Assembly (NCBI GenBank): GCA_014728175.1
Contig: WJMA01000017.1
Span: forward strand, 62,001-126,000
DNA length: 64,000 nt
Source: Candidatus Fermentibacterota bacterium
GTDB taxonomy: Bacteria > Fermentibacterota > Fermentibacteria > Fermentibacterales > JCC-6
Direction of reading: 5' to 3'
Positions 34,379 to 43,289 of this stretch are shown piece by piece (the first letter of the stretch is position 1; each line of letters starts with the position of its first letter). The position numbers and the translations under genes were made by a program. The notes below the pieces were generated by a model. That model did not search any database. It was not told the DNA's origin and saw only the letters and a list, made by a program, of their open reading frames with translations.

Positions 34379-35290
34379 TCATTCCCCGTCCCATCCGATC
34401 ACGCTCAGATACTTATCCTCCATAATGGTTCGGGGTTTGACCCTGCATCCGGGCAGGACCAGGACGTGTTTAAGCCTGCAACCCTCCCCTACGAAAGCCT
34501 CACTCATAACCACACAGCTCTCGATGCAGCAGTTGGTTCCTATCCTGGCTCCCTCTCCGATCCAGCAATGGCCCTGCAGGGGCGAGAGAACGGTAGCCGG
34601 TTCCTCCACCACGGTTCCTTCCTTCGGAATCGGGCTCCCGAACCAGGGGACGACCTTTCGACTCAGGACATCGTGGCAACAGAGTAGAAAGGACCGCGGG
34701 GAATCCACGCATCTGAAGTATCCGCCCACCGTCTCCACGGCCACTACTGCCGGATCGATGAGGGCCGTAGGGTCGGACGGGTCGAAGGCCTGCGGGTTGG
34801 AGGCGATCAGGGCCGCGGAGGAGCCGGAGGCGACCGCAGTACCGGTAAGCGAGAGGTTGGTCATCCGGGGGCCGGAGTCTACCTCTTGAATGCTTTGCAG
34901 CATTGCATCCGGACGGCCCAAGGCCAAAGGTCGGCGGGCATCATTGCCAGTGGGCGAAAGCGGGCATAGCAGTTCTGCGCTCGATCTCTCCAGAACATCG
35001 AGCGCGACGTCCAACCGCATCCTCTGGAGGGCTATGCAGTCGACCGCCACCAGGGGCTCGGAAAATGGGGGCAGGTCTTCCGGAGCGAACAGCTCTAAGG
35101 GGGAATCCCAGGACGGGGAAGGGGCATACTTGCCGGAGGCGGAAACGACGGACGCCCGGTCTACACCCCAGTGCGCCAGCCACGCCAGTGTGTCTCTCAC
35201 CAGGCTGGTTCCCACTATCTCCACATCGGAGACCAGTCCGGCGGAGGGATGCCATTGACAAGGTTTTCGGGCGTAAACCACGGCGATCAT
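34379..35290 (-). CDS. Degenerate nucleotidyltransferase-like protein with C-terminal beta-helix repeats
   Basis: The 303-residue product resembles sugar-phosphate nucleotidyltransferases in layout: a Rossmann-like N-terminal part (about 1-210) and a C-terminal left-handed beta-helix (about 225-300: GHCWIGEGARIGTNCCIESCVVMSEAFVGEGCRLKHVLVLPG). The nucleotide-binding loop expected near residue 10 (GG-GTR/M) is absent, as is the PKP motif, so catalysis is doubtful. It may be a pseudoenzyme partner or a diverged enzyme with an unusual nucleotide site. GGAGGG precedes the ATG. It is transcribed alone, facing away from rpoD. Confidence 0.72.
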   Translation of the reverse strand: MIAVVYARKPCQWHPSAGLVSDVEIVGTSLVRDTLAWLAHWGVDRASVVSASGKYAPSPSWDSPLELFAPEDLPPFSEPLVAVDCIALQRMRLDVALDVLERSSAELLCPLSPTGNDARRPLALGRPDAMLQSIQEVDSGPRMTNLSLTGTAVASGSSAALIASNPQAFDPSDPTALIDPAVVAVETVGGYFRCVDSPRSFLLCCHDVLSRKVVPWFGSPIPKEGTVVEEPATVLSPLQGHCWIGEGARIGTNCCIESCVVMSEAFVGEGCRLKHVLVLPGCRVKPRTIMEDKYLSVIGWDGE

Positions 35291-35412
35291 CTTCCAGCCC
35301 TCCTTAAGATACCTTTAACAGGGCCAATGGGGGCGGTTTACGGCGCATCGAAAGCCATCCTGGAACAATAACCCCTCCTTAGTGTTAAAACATTCGAGAG
35401 AGGCGATGAAGG

Positions 35413-35472
35413 CCGTCTGCCCGGTTTGGCCGTCAAGTGAAGATAAGGGGGCCACTGAATTCCGGGCAACGG
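35413..35472 (+). other. Nested inverted repeat, possible structured RNA or operator
   Basis: Three stacked helices pair in register: CCGT with ACGG, TGCCCGG with CCGGGCA, and TGGCC with GGCCA. Small internal loops separate them, and the terminal loop of 18 bases is purine-rich (GTCAAGTGAAGATAAGGG). The structure is 60 bases long and lies upstream of the rpoD promoter candidate. It does not match tRNA, SRP, tmRNA or RNase P patterns known to me. The strand, if transcribed, is uncertain. Confidence 0.4.
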
Positions 35473-35528
35473 TTGGTTGTATGCGTCCTTTTTGGGGAGA
35501 TGCGGTATCGTCCCTGAAAGCTGGAGCC

Positions 35529-35556
35529 TTGACAGAGAGGCGAATAATCAGATATT
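35529..35556 (+). promoter_or_regulatory. Promoter candidate for rpoD
   Basis: TTGACA (perfect -35), a 16-base spacer and GATATT (-10, four of six). It would give a leader of about 130 bases before the rpoD start. Confidence 0.5.
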
Positions 35557-35693
35557 CCGCTGGTTCTGGCTCGTTGCGCGAGGTACGCGGTATCCCACCA
35601 AAACGGAAAATGCATCATTGATCGCAAAGAGAGTCGGCAGAAGAAAACTGCAACCGCATTTTAGTACCATCCAAAGCGGAAGGACTGGTGGAA

Positions 35694-36536
35694 TTGGCCA
35701 CACGTAGAACGGAGGGCAGGTCCCTCGAGCTTTACCTGAGAGAGATCGGATCCAAGGAAACGTTGACGTCCGAGCAGGAGGCCGAGCTGGCCAGGCGCAT
35801 ACGGAGCGAAGAGCAGGCAGCGCTCAACGAGCTCACGGAGTCCAACCTGAGGTTCGTGGTCAGCATAGCCAAACAGTACGCCAATCAGGGCGTAGCCCTG
35901 GAAGACCTGATAAACGAGGGAAACGTGGGGCTAATAAGGGCGGCCAAGGGCTTCGACGAAACGAAAGGGTGCCGGTTCATAACCTACGCTGTCTGGTGGA
36001 TCCGCCAGGCCATTCTGCAGGCTCTCGCCGAGCAGTCCAGGATCGTACGTCTGCCACTGAACAGGGTGGGAGAGCTGTACAAGATGGGCAGGGCCACCAG
36101 AGAGCTCGGACATACCCTGGGCCGTGATCCCACCACGGAGGAGATCGCGGACGAGCTCGACGTCTCCCGGGGGGAGGTCGAGGGGATGATGTCCATACAC
36201 AGCACGCATCTGTCCCTGGACAGCCCGGTCTACGAGGGCAGCGACAAGACCTTCCAGGAGATGATCTCCGACGACGAGGAAATCGGGCCCAACGAGGCGG
36301 TGGTTGACGAGGCGATGAAGAAGAGCGTGGAGAGAATGCTGCAGATACTCGACCACCGCGAGAAGACCATCATCCAGCTATTCTTCGGGATCAACACCGA
36401 CCGGCGCCATACCCTGGCCGAGATAGGCCGTACCATGGGAATCAGCAGAGAGCGGGTCAGGCAGCTCAAGAACAGGGCGATAGCGAAGCTCTACGAGAAC
36501 ACGGACAGCAAAACGCTCCTGCTGTACCTCCGCTAA
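35694..36536 (+). CDS. rpoD: Primary sigma factor, short RpoD/SigA type
   Basis: The 280-residue protein carries region 1.2 ([24 protein letters not shown]), region 2 ([26 protein letters not shown], and the promoter-melting [20 protein letters not shown]), region 3 ([12 protein letters not shown]) and region 4 ([18 protein letters not shown]). It lacks the long region 1.1, as do housekeeping sigma factors of Bacteroidota and relatives. TTG at 35694 lies 9 bases after GGAAGGA; GTG at 35688 is the alternative but only 3 bases away. The M23 peptidase gene follows after 10 bases. Confidence 0.95.
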   Translation: [280 protein letters not shown]

Positions 36537-36546
36537 AGGACCCCGA

Positions 36547-37449
36547 ATGCCTTTGGGAACGCTTCACTGGGTCCCCCATAGCACGGGAAGAACCAGACCC
36601 TTCAAGCTTACCCGTAGAGGCTTGCAGGCGATAGGACTGGTAAGCGCGCTGGTGCTGTGCGTCCTCCTCGGAGCGGCCTTCATGCTGGGGAAGCACCTGG
36701 GTAGCATCGGTACCCGGACCAGACGGGCCGGAGACAGGCCGATCGTGGAGGGCGAGCTGGTCCAACTCAGACAGAGGGTGGACGACCTCGCCGAGCAGCT
36801 GGTCCGCATCTCCGAGAGGGAGGAGCAGATCTTGGTCGCCGGTGCCGGGCTCAACATGGATTTCAGCAACCTTACCCCTCATGCGATGTCGTCGGCGGAC
36901 AAAAGCGGGGACCTCTTCGAGTACATAGACGACATAGAGCTTAAGATCGTTCTGTCCGAGAGGCTGGCCAGGGCCGAGCTGATGGCGTACGACTCTCTGG
37001 CCGGCTACTTCGTCGATATAAAGGAGGAGCTGGATCACACCCCCTCCATCTGGCCGGCGAGGGGAACGTTCGTCAGCGGGTTCGGTCCCCGGGTCGACCC
37101 GTTCACCGGGGCGGTTCGCTACCACAAGGGGATCGACGTAGCCAACATGTCTGGAACTCCGGTATACGCCCCGGCGGAGGGAATGGTGGTGTTCTGTGGA
37201 TGGACCGGAGGATGGGGCCTGAACATGGTGATAAGGCACTCCGACCGGATTTCCACCCGGTACGCTCACTGCGCCACCTTCGAGACGGTGGTAGGCCAGA
37301 AGGTGAGCCGGGGTGACCTGGTTGCCAGGATGGGCAGCACCGGCAGATCGGTGGGCCCGCATCTGCATTACGAGGTCCTGGTGGACGGCACCCAGGTGGA
37401 CCCGGAGGACTACATAATAAGGGAGGGCCCAGACGCGGCGGTATTCTGA
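36547..37449 (+). CDS. M23-family (LytM-like) peptidase, membrane-anchored
   Basis: The 300-residue protein has one N-terminal TM helix (about 28-48), a coiled coil (about 65-95) and a C-terminal peptidase M23 domain (about 175-290). The zinc-site motifs are RYHKGIDVA (H..D) and HLHYEV (HxH). Active LytM enzymes cut peptidoglycan cross-links; the intact zinc ligands argue for activity. It is 10 bases downstream of rpoD and probably cotranscribed, an unusual but tight pairing. The ATG follows AAAGGA. Confidence 0.93.
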   Translation: MPLGTLHWVPHSTGRTRPFKLTRRGLQAIGLVSALVLCVLLGAAFMLGKHLGSIGTRTRRAGDRPIVEGELVQLRQRVDDLAEQLVRISEREEQILVAGAGLNMDFSNLTPHAMSSADKSGDLFEYIDDIELKIVLSERLARAELMAYDSLAGYFVDIKEELDHTPSIWPARGTFVSGFGPRVDPFTGAVRYHKGIDVANMSGTPVYAPAEGMVVFCGWTGGWGLNMVIRHSDRISTRYAHCATFETVVGQKVSRGDLVARMGSTGRSVGPHLHYEVLVDGTQVDPEDYIIREGPDAAVF

Positions 37450-37477
37450 TCGAGCCAGTGCTCCGGGGTTTCGCTGA

Positions 37478-38239
37478 TTGACTTACCCCGCATCCTTTTG
37501 GGATAGCTATTCTCGTTTCTTCCAGCTGGAGGAAGAGCTGGTATTTCCGCCGGACCATCGGGAGATGGCTTTCTACGAGTGGCTGGTGGGCGTGTATCCG
37601 GGTAACTGCCTGGAACTGGGAGCGGGTTACGGCAGATTGGCCGGCTGTCTGTCCGGCGCTTCGCGGCTGGTGGCCCTGGAGCCGTCGAAGGGGATGCTGT
37701 CGCTCTGGCAGCCCTCCGATAAGGGCCGGACGATGCCGGTTCGCGGCCTGGGCCAGCACTTGCCTCTTTCCGAGGGTAGCATCGATCTGGTCGTTTTCGC
37801 CTACAACGGGTACCATTGCCTTCTGCGCCGGAAGTCCCGGATAGCTTTGCTTCGTGAGTGTCGCCGGGTGCTTGCATCCGGCGGGGCGTTGTGTATGGAG
37901 ACCTGTCCGGCGTTCGGATGGCGGGAAGAGACCGGTTCGGAGCGGAAGTATGACTGTCGAGGGGAGAGTGTGCGGCTCAGGCTGGACGAAACCTTCCGAC
38001 GCCTGGACGCCACGGGTACTGTGGAGTTCGAGATGGTTTATACTTCCGGATGCGGTGACGATTGCCGGCTCCTGCTGGAGCTAGCCCTCCTCGGCTTCGA
38101 TGACGTGCTATCGGAGGTCGGGGAGGCCGGCTTGGAGATCGTACGTATATGGGGAGACTACGACAGGTCGGATTACGCCGAGGAGCTTTCCCCCAGGATG
38201 CTGCTACTGGCCCGTAGGCCCCGAAAGGAAAACCCATGA
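37478..38239 (+). CDS. Class I SAM-dependent methyltransferase
   Basis: The 253-residue protein starts TYPASFWDSYSRFF and has motif I LELGAGYGRLAG, the post-I acidic LVALEPSKGML, motif II FDLVVFAYNGYHC and motif III LASGGALCMET. These assign it to class I methyltransferases without naming a substrate. TTG at 37478 is the only start giving the conserved N-terminus, but its ribosome site is weak. It overlaps the Tricorn-like gene by 4 bases. Confidence 0.85.
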   Translation: MTYPASFWDSYSRFFQLEEELVFPPDHREMAFYEWLVGVYPGNCLELGAGYGRLAGCLSGASRLVALEPSKGMLSLWQPSDKGRTMPVRGLGQHLPLSEGSIDLVVFAYNGYHCLLRRKSRIALLRECRRVLASGGALCMETCPAFGWREETGSERKYDCRGESVRLRLDETFRRLDATGTVEFEMVYTSGCGDDCRLLLELALLGFDDVLSEVGEAGLEIVRIWGDYDRSDYAEELSPRMLLLARRPRKENP

Positions 38240-41200
38240 GCGGTATGACGGTGATCATGCTACTATTGGCGGGTACCGTCGGCTCGTCGCTGGAGGAGCT
38301 TTCGCAGGTAAGTGATCCCCGCACCCCGGCGGTGTCACCGGACGGTCGGACCGTAATCTTCTGCTGGAGGGGCGATCTGTGGGAGACGGCGTCGGGCGGA
38401 GGAAGAATCCGCTGCCTTACGCCGGGCCCCGGCCGGGAGACCGAGCCTGCCTACTCGCCGGACGGCAGTATGCTGGCCTTCACCAGCTACCGCTCCGGGG
38501 AGGGAGACGTTTACGTGATGGATTCCAGGGGAGGCCCGGCCCGCAGGCTGACCTACCATGACGGCGAGGATTTGGTTCTGGGCTGGACGGAAAGCGGAGA
38601 CAGCGTTCTTTTCGCATCTTCCCGGGAGCTGGGACAGGGCTGGGTGTACGGCGTTTCTCCCGAGGGCGGAACTCCCCGGCGATCCCTGCCCGTCACCACG
38701 AGGAACCTGGCATTTCACAACGGCATCCCCCTGATTGAGAGAGGCGTTACGTCCTGGTGGAGGCTTCACTATAGAGGCTCCGGCTCCAGCGATATATGGG
38801 TTCGTGACTCCGGGGGATGGGTTCCGCTGGTGGCCACCGGGATGGACGAGAGATGGCCCATGGTCATCCCGGGTGAAGGTACCGTCGTGTTTGTGAAGGA
38901 GGGCGGTTCAGGTCATTGCAACCTCTGGACCGTGGAGAACGGCGAAGAGCCGGTTCAGCGAACCTTCCTGGACCGGGGACACGTGACCTTTCCCTCGATA
39001 AGCACCGACGGCTCGCTGGTGGCTTTCGAGTACGAGGGGAGTCTCTGGGCCGTGAGTACAGAGGACTGGCAGCCCGAGGAAATCCAGCTTTCGGCCGACA
39101 CCGATCTTCCCCTGAGGCTCGAGCAGTATGCATACACCGGCGGGGTTACGGACGAGTACTCCGTCTCCTCCGACGGAAGCCTGATCGCGATGGTTTCCAC
39201 GGGAATGTTGTTCGCGGGAAAGTTGGAGGGCTCTTCGATCGAAGAGGAGCGGAGGGTGTACGCTGGCGATTCGATTGCCGCATCCCCCGCCTGGCAGCCC
39301 GCTAAGGAGGCCCTGCTGCTTACGCTGGAGAAGAAGGGCGGGGTGGGGATGATGCTGATGCGACCCCAGCCGGGGGACAGCTCTTTGCTGCTGTCCTGGC
39401 CTCCCGTAACCAGACTCCTGTCCGGATCCGCAGGGGTAGTCGAGAATCCCGTATGGTCGCCCTCCGGCAGGCAGGTAAGCTACACCGACGCCGACGGTGT
39501 TCTACGCACTTTCGACGTGTACACGGAGGAGGATCTGCAGGTTTGCCCGGTGCGGGGGGTGCTTCACCATTCCTGGTCCCCCGACGAGCGGTGGCTGGCC
39601 TTTAGCGTACCGGTCATGGCTCATCGGGAGGACGTTTTCGTGGTTCCCGCCGCCGGGGGAGAGCCGGTCAACGTCAGCAGACACCCCAACGACGACTTCC
39701 AGCCCCTGTGGACGTCTGACGGCAACAGGCTGGTCTACGCCAGCAGGACCGACGAGGGCGACTATTTCATGAAACAGGTATGGCTGACCGAGACCGCATG
39801 GGAGATGGACCGCGATTCCAGGGAGGAGCTCCTGGAGGATAGCCTGGAGTACGTCACGATCGATTTCGAGGACATCCATCGCAGAACGGAGTCCCTCTGC
39901 CACGTGAGGGGCTACTACGACTTCTACGGCATGTCCGTCGACGGCAAGACCCTCTACTTCCCCGCCTGGGATCTGGAGGAGTCGATGGACCTGTGGAGCG
40001 TGGACTGGACGGGAGAGGACCTGCAGAGGCTTACCTACTCAGATGCCCGTCCGGAGATGATAAGGACCACCGCCGGCGGAAACGTGTTCTACCTGGCCCA
40101 CGGCTCGTTTCTTCGTCACCTGAGCGACACCGGAGGAAGCACGGGGCTGTCGTGGTCCGTTCCGGTATCCCACAACGTGGCCCAAAGGCAGACCGCCAAG
40201 TTCGACCAGGCCTGGAGGCTGCTGCGGGACAACTTCTACGACCCGGCCATGCACGGCACCGATTGGGACTCGATTCGGGCCGAGTACAGGCCCAGGGCCT
40301 CCGTGGCTCTTATCAACAGCGAGTTCAACGACGTCTGCCGGAGGATGCTGGGGGAGCTCTCCGCATCCCATCTGGGTATCTGGGGCCCCTGGGAGTACGG
40401 AGGCAAAGAGAGCATCGGGGAGATAGGCGTAGTGCCCGACTACTCCAGGACCAGCCCCGAGGGGATCTACGTGGACAGCGTGATACCAGGCTCTCCGGCC
40501 GATCTACCGGATTCCAGGATACTGCCGGGAGACCTGATTACCAGAATAGACGGCGTGCATGTGGGTTCGCAGAGCAACATGTACAGGCCTCTGGTCCAGA
40601 GAAGGGGAAGGTCCACCGCCGTGGACGTAGTTAGGGACGGCCTTACGATCGGCCTTACCATCGAACCGGTTTCCGGATGGAAGCTGCAGAATCTGTGGTA
40701 CGAGGAGTGGGTGAGAGCGAACGCCGATCGGGTACACCGGAACACCGACGATCGGGTGGGGTACCTGCACGTGCCGTCCATGAACGAGTCCAGCGTGAGG
40801 AACTTCCGTAGGGATCTGTTCGCAGAGGGGCTGGATCGAGAAGGGATGATAATCGACATAAGGGGCAACGGGGGCGGAAGCACCCACGATCAGATACTGA
40901 GGCAGCTACGCAGGCCAACGTACGCCTACTCCCTCGACCGCACCGGCAACCTGACCACCGAGCCTCTGGGGGTGTGGAACAAGCCTCTGATTCTGCTGAT
41001 AGACGAGACCTGCTTCTCGGACGCGGAGATATTCCCGGCGGCGTGGAAGGAGCTTGATCTGGGCCCGGTGGTGGGCAACACCACCTTCGGGGGAGTAATA
41101 GGTACTAGGGACGTGGAGTTGTTCGACGGCACCGGGTTCAGACTTCCGTCCACCGGATGGTACACTTTACAGGGAGGTAACCTGGAGAACGCTGGCGTGG

Positions 41201-41334
41201 AGCCGGACGTACGGGTGATCTCACTGCCCGGCGAGTTGGGAGAGGGAACCGACAGGCAGGTGGAGAGGGCGGTGGAGGTTATGCTCGAGCTCCTTCGAAG
41301 CGAGCGGGCCGAATCCGCTTCTCGGGAGAATTGA
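38236..41334 (+). CDS. Tricorn-type S41 protease
   Basis: This 1032-residue protein has an N-terminal hydrophobic segment, tandem WD40/PD40-like beta-propellers (about 20-640: SPDGRTVIF, YSPDGSMLAF, WSPSGRQVSY, WTSDGNRLVY), a helical core, a PDZ domain (about 745-840) and a C-terminal S41 domain. The Tricorn residues can be placed: Ser-His in SASHLGI (His about 712), the nucleophile Ser about 927 in CFSDAEIF, and Glu about 983 in NLENAGVEPDV. Tricorn homologues degrade peptides released by larger proteases. The short hydrophobic N-terminus suggests export to the periplasm (inference). The ATG follows AAAGGA. Confidence 0.93.
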   Translation: MSGMTVIMLLLAGTVGSSLEELSQVSDPRTPAVSPDGRTVIFCWRGDLWETASGGGRIRCLTPGPGRETEPAYSPDGSMLAFTSYRSGEGDVYVMDSRGGPARRLTYHDGEDLVLGWTESGDSVLFASSRELGQGWVYGVSPEGGTPRRSLPVTTRNLAFHNGIPLIERGVTSWWRLHYRGSGSSDIWVRDSGGWVPLVATGMDERWPMVIPGEGTVVFVKEGGSGHCNLWTVENGEEPVQRTFLDRGHVTFPSISTDGSLVAFEYEGSLWAVSTEDWQPEEIQLSADTDLPLRLEQYAYTGGVTDEYSVSSDGSLIAMVSTGMLFAGKLEGSSIEEERRVYAGDSIAASPAWQPAKEALLLTLEKKGGVGMMLMRPQPGDSSLLLSWPPVTRLLSGSAGVVENPVWSPSGRQVSYTDADGVLRTFDVYTEEDLQVCPVRGVLHHSWSPDERWLAFSVPVMAHREDVFVVPAAGGEPVNVSRHPNDDFQPLWTSDGNRLVYASRTDEGDYFMKQVWLTETAWEMDRDSREELLEDSLEYVTIDFEDIHRRTESLCHVRGYYDFYGMSVDGKTLYFPAWDLEESMDLWSVDWTGEDLQRLTYSDARPEMIRTTAGGNVFYLAHGSFLRHLSDTGGSTGLSWSVPVSHNVAQRQTAKFDQAWRLLRDNFYDPAMHGTDWDSIRAEYRPRASVALINSEFNDVCRRMLGELSASHLGIWGPWEYGGKESIGEIGVVPDYSRTSPEGIYVDSVIPGSPADLPDSRILPGDLITRIDGVHVGSQSNMYRPLVQRRGRSTAVDVVRDGLTIGLTIEPVSGWKLQNLWYEEWVRANADRVHRNTDDRVGYLHVPSMNESSVRNFRRDLFAEGLDREGMIIDIRGNGGGSTHDQILRQLRRPTYAYSLDRTGNLTTEPLGVWNKPLILLIDETCFSDAEIFPAAWKELDLGPVVGNTTFGGVIGTRDVELFDGTGFRLPSTGWYTLQGGNLENAGVEPDVRVISLPGELGEGTDRQVERAVEVMLELLRSERAESASREN

Positions 41335-41369
41335 TCCCGTTTGAATGGCAGCCAAGGGAAGGAATCGGA

Positions 41370-42563
41370 ATGGCTAGAACCGTAGTTACCATGCCCGGCG
41401 ACGGGGTGGGAGCGGACGTTTTAAAGGAAGCCCTGAAGGTCCTGGAGGCCGTCGGATTCGAGGCCGACTACGTGCATGCCGATATTGGGTGGGAATTCTG
41501 GAAGAAAGAGGGCAATCCCCTTCCCCAGAGAACGTTGGACCTTATAGAAGAGCACAAGGTGGCGCTGTTCGGGGCCATCACCTCCAAACCCAAGGACAAG
41601 GCTGCCGAGGAGCTGGCCCCCGCCCTCAGGGGGAAGGGCTTTGTCTACTACAGCCCCATAGTTGGCCTGAGGCAGCACTTCGACCTCTACGTCTGCTGCC
41701 GGCCCTGCCGGGCCTTCAAGGGCAACCCCCTCAACTTCGTCCGCAGGGGGCCGGAAGGAAAGATGGAAGAGCCGCCGATAGACGTGGTGATATTCCGTCA
41801 GAACACCGAGGGTCTGTACAGTGGGGTGGAGTGGACCAACCCCCCAGAGCATGTTTACAAGGCTCTCAATGCCCATCCGAAGTTCGAGAAGTTCACCCGC
41901 TGCGCCCCGGAGGATCTGGCGGTCTCCACCAGGATATTCACCCGGGAAGCCTGTCACAAGATTCTCAAGGCCGGCTTCGAGCACGCGAAGAGGTTCGGCT
42001 ACCGTAGCGTGACCATATGCGAGAAGCCCAACGTAATAAGGGAGACCAGCGGCATGATGCGGGAGGAAGGCCGGAAGCTGGCCTCGCAGTACGATGGTAT
42101 AGAGTTGTGGGAGACAAATATAGACGCCCAGATGATGTGGATGACCAAGAATCCAGAGGACTACGGGGTGATAGTGAGCGGCAACATGTTCGGGGACATC
42201 GTCTCCGACGGCTTCGCCGGACTGGTCGGTGGTCTGGGTTTCGCCAACAGCGCCAACATCGGTGACCGGGTGGCCGTATTCGAGCCTACCCACGGGTCGG
42301 CGCCCAAGTACGCCAGCTACGACGTATCCATAATCAACCCCCTGGCGATGATACTATCCTCCTGCAGCATGCTGGAGCACGTGGGAGAGGTCGATAAGGC
42401 CCGGAAGGTGAGGAAGGCCATTGAGCTGGTGATATCCGAAGGCAAGGTAAGAACCTACGATATGCTCAAGATGAAGGGCTCTCCCGATGTTATCGAGAAG
42501 GGGGCGGCGAGTACGGCCCGGATGGGTGATGCCGTCTGCGAGGCTCTGGAAAGGGTGGACTAG
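41370..42563 (+). CDS. icd: Isocitrate dehydrogenase (isocitrate/isopropylmalate dehydrogenase family)
   Basis: The 397-residue enzyme has the decarboxylating dehydrogenase signatures: PGDGVGADV, the substrate arginines in GLRQHFDLYVCCRPCR, NTEGLYSGVEW, and the metal/substrate aspartates in NMFGDIVSDGFAGLVGG. The cofactor loop EPTHGSAPKYASYD keeps the Lys-Tyr pair that gives NADP preference in E. coli ICDH, so NADP use is inferred. It converts isocitrate to 2-oxoglutarate in the TCA cycle. ATG at 41370 with GGAAGG is preferred over the longer in-frame start at 41331. The HD gene follows after 3 bases. Confidence 0.9.
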   Translation: MARTVVTMPGDGVGADVLKEALKVLEAVGFEADYVHADIGWEFWKKEGNPLPQRTLDLIEEHKVALFGAITSKPKDKAAEELAPALRGKGFVYYSPIVGLRQHFDLYVCCRPCRAFKGNPLNFVRRGPEGKMEEPPIDVVIFRQNTEGLYSGVEWTNPPEHVYKALNAHPKFEKFTRCAPEDLAVSTRIFTREACHKILKAGFEHAKRFGYRSVTICEKPNVIRETSGMMREEGRKLASQYDGIELWETNIDAQMMWMTKNPEDYGVIVSGNMFGDIVSDGFAGLVGGLGFANSANIGDRVAVFEPTHGSAPKYASYDVSIINPLAMILSSCSMLEHVGEVDKARKVRKAIELVISEGKVRTYDMLKMKGSPDVIEKGAASTARMGDAVCEALERVD

Positions 42564-42566
42564 GGT

Positions 42567-43127
42567 ATGAGAGAAGAGATCGAACGGCTCTTTTCGGGCC
42601 TTCTGGGGAAGATCTCGGACCAGGATCTAAGGCAGAAGGTCGTCCAGGCCTGGGTCAGGGCCGCCGAGGCCGGGGGTTGGAAGCCGGGCGAGCTGAAGTC
42701 CATTCCCTTTACCCTTCTCACCGAGACCCACGGCCAGAATCTGATCCAGCACACCATAGCGGTTACCGAGGGTGCTCTGGGACTGGCGCGGGCGCTTACC
42801 GAGTACGCCGACCCTCCGTACAGCATAAACACCGAATGGCTGATCGCGGGCGGTATGCTGCACGATGTGGGCAAGCTCCTGGAGATTGAGCGCTACGAGG
42901 GAGGCTTCAGAAAGAGCCACTGGGGAAGGTGCGCGCGCCATCCCATATCCGGAGCGGCCCTGGCCACCGAGCTGGGTTTGCCCCTAGAGGTGGTAAACGC
43001 CATAGCCTGCCACTCCCGGGAGGGAGACGGGCGTCCCCAGCGCATAGAGACCGTTCTTCTGCACCAGGCCGACTTCGCCTGCTTCAACCCCCTGGTCATG
43101 CTGGAAAAGGGTATGCTCATAACCTAA
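42567..43127 (+). CDS. HD-domain phosphohydrolase (HDIG type)
   Basis: The 186-residue protein holds a HD metal-binding domain: HTIAVTEGAL, the HD pair in GGMLHDVGKLLEIE, HPISGAALATEL and CHSREGDG. The soluble single-domain form is common and acts on nucleotides or other phosphate esters; the substrate is unknown. It is coupled to icd by close spacing. The ATG start is 3 bases past the icd stop, so ribosome readthrough or re-initiation is likely. Confidence 0.85.
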   Translation: MREEIERLFSGLLGKISDQDLRQKVVQAWVRAAEAGGWKPGELKSIPFTLLTETHGQNLIQHTIAVTEGALGLARALTEYADPPYSINTEWLIAGGMLHDVGKLLEIERYEGGFRKSHWGRCARHPISGAALATELGLPLEVVNAIACHSREGDGRPQRIETVLLHQADFACFNPLVMLEKGMLIT

Positions 43128-43170
43128 GCCCGTACCGATAGATACGCGATATTCAGCGGATGAATAACCA

Positions 43171-43199
43171 TTGACCCATCTGCGGCGGAACGCTATATC
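43171..43199 (+). promoter_or_regulatory. Strong sigma70-like promoter for the gingipain-like gene
   Basis: TTGACC, a 17-base spacer and TATATC; the predicted start of transcription is near 43206, giving a leader of about 85 bases. This is the best promoter match found in the window. Confidence 0.65.
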
Positions 43200-43289
43200 C
43201 CCCAAAAGCGTTTGACTCTTGAAGATCAGCTACTCGACCCCAGCGGGTTAGACGACGCTGTGTTGTTCCATCTGTCGGAGAGGGGTTCA

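Larger units (their letters stand above)
35291..35693 (+). other. 403-bp gene-free stretch upstream of rpoD
   Basis: No open frame here has a ribosome site or codon pattern like its neighbours. The stretch holds a nested inverted-repeat hairpin (35413-35472) and a consensus -35 (TTGACA) with a 16-base spaced GATATT (35529-35556). The rest is AT-richer than the coding DNA. It serves as the divergent regulatory region for rpoD and the nucleotidyltransferase-like gene and might encode a small RNA. Confidence 0.6.

Noticed and set aside
35382-35687. Small open frames in the gap upstream of rpoD
   Set aside because: No ribosome sites, no codon bias like the neighbours, and they overlap the hairpin and promoter candidate.
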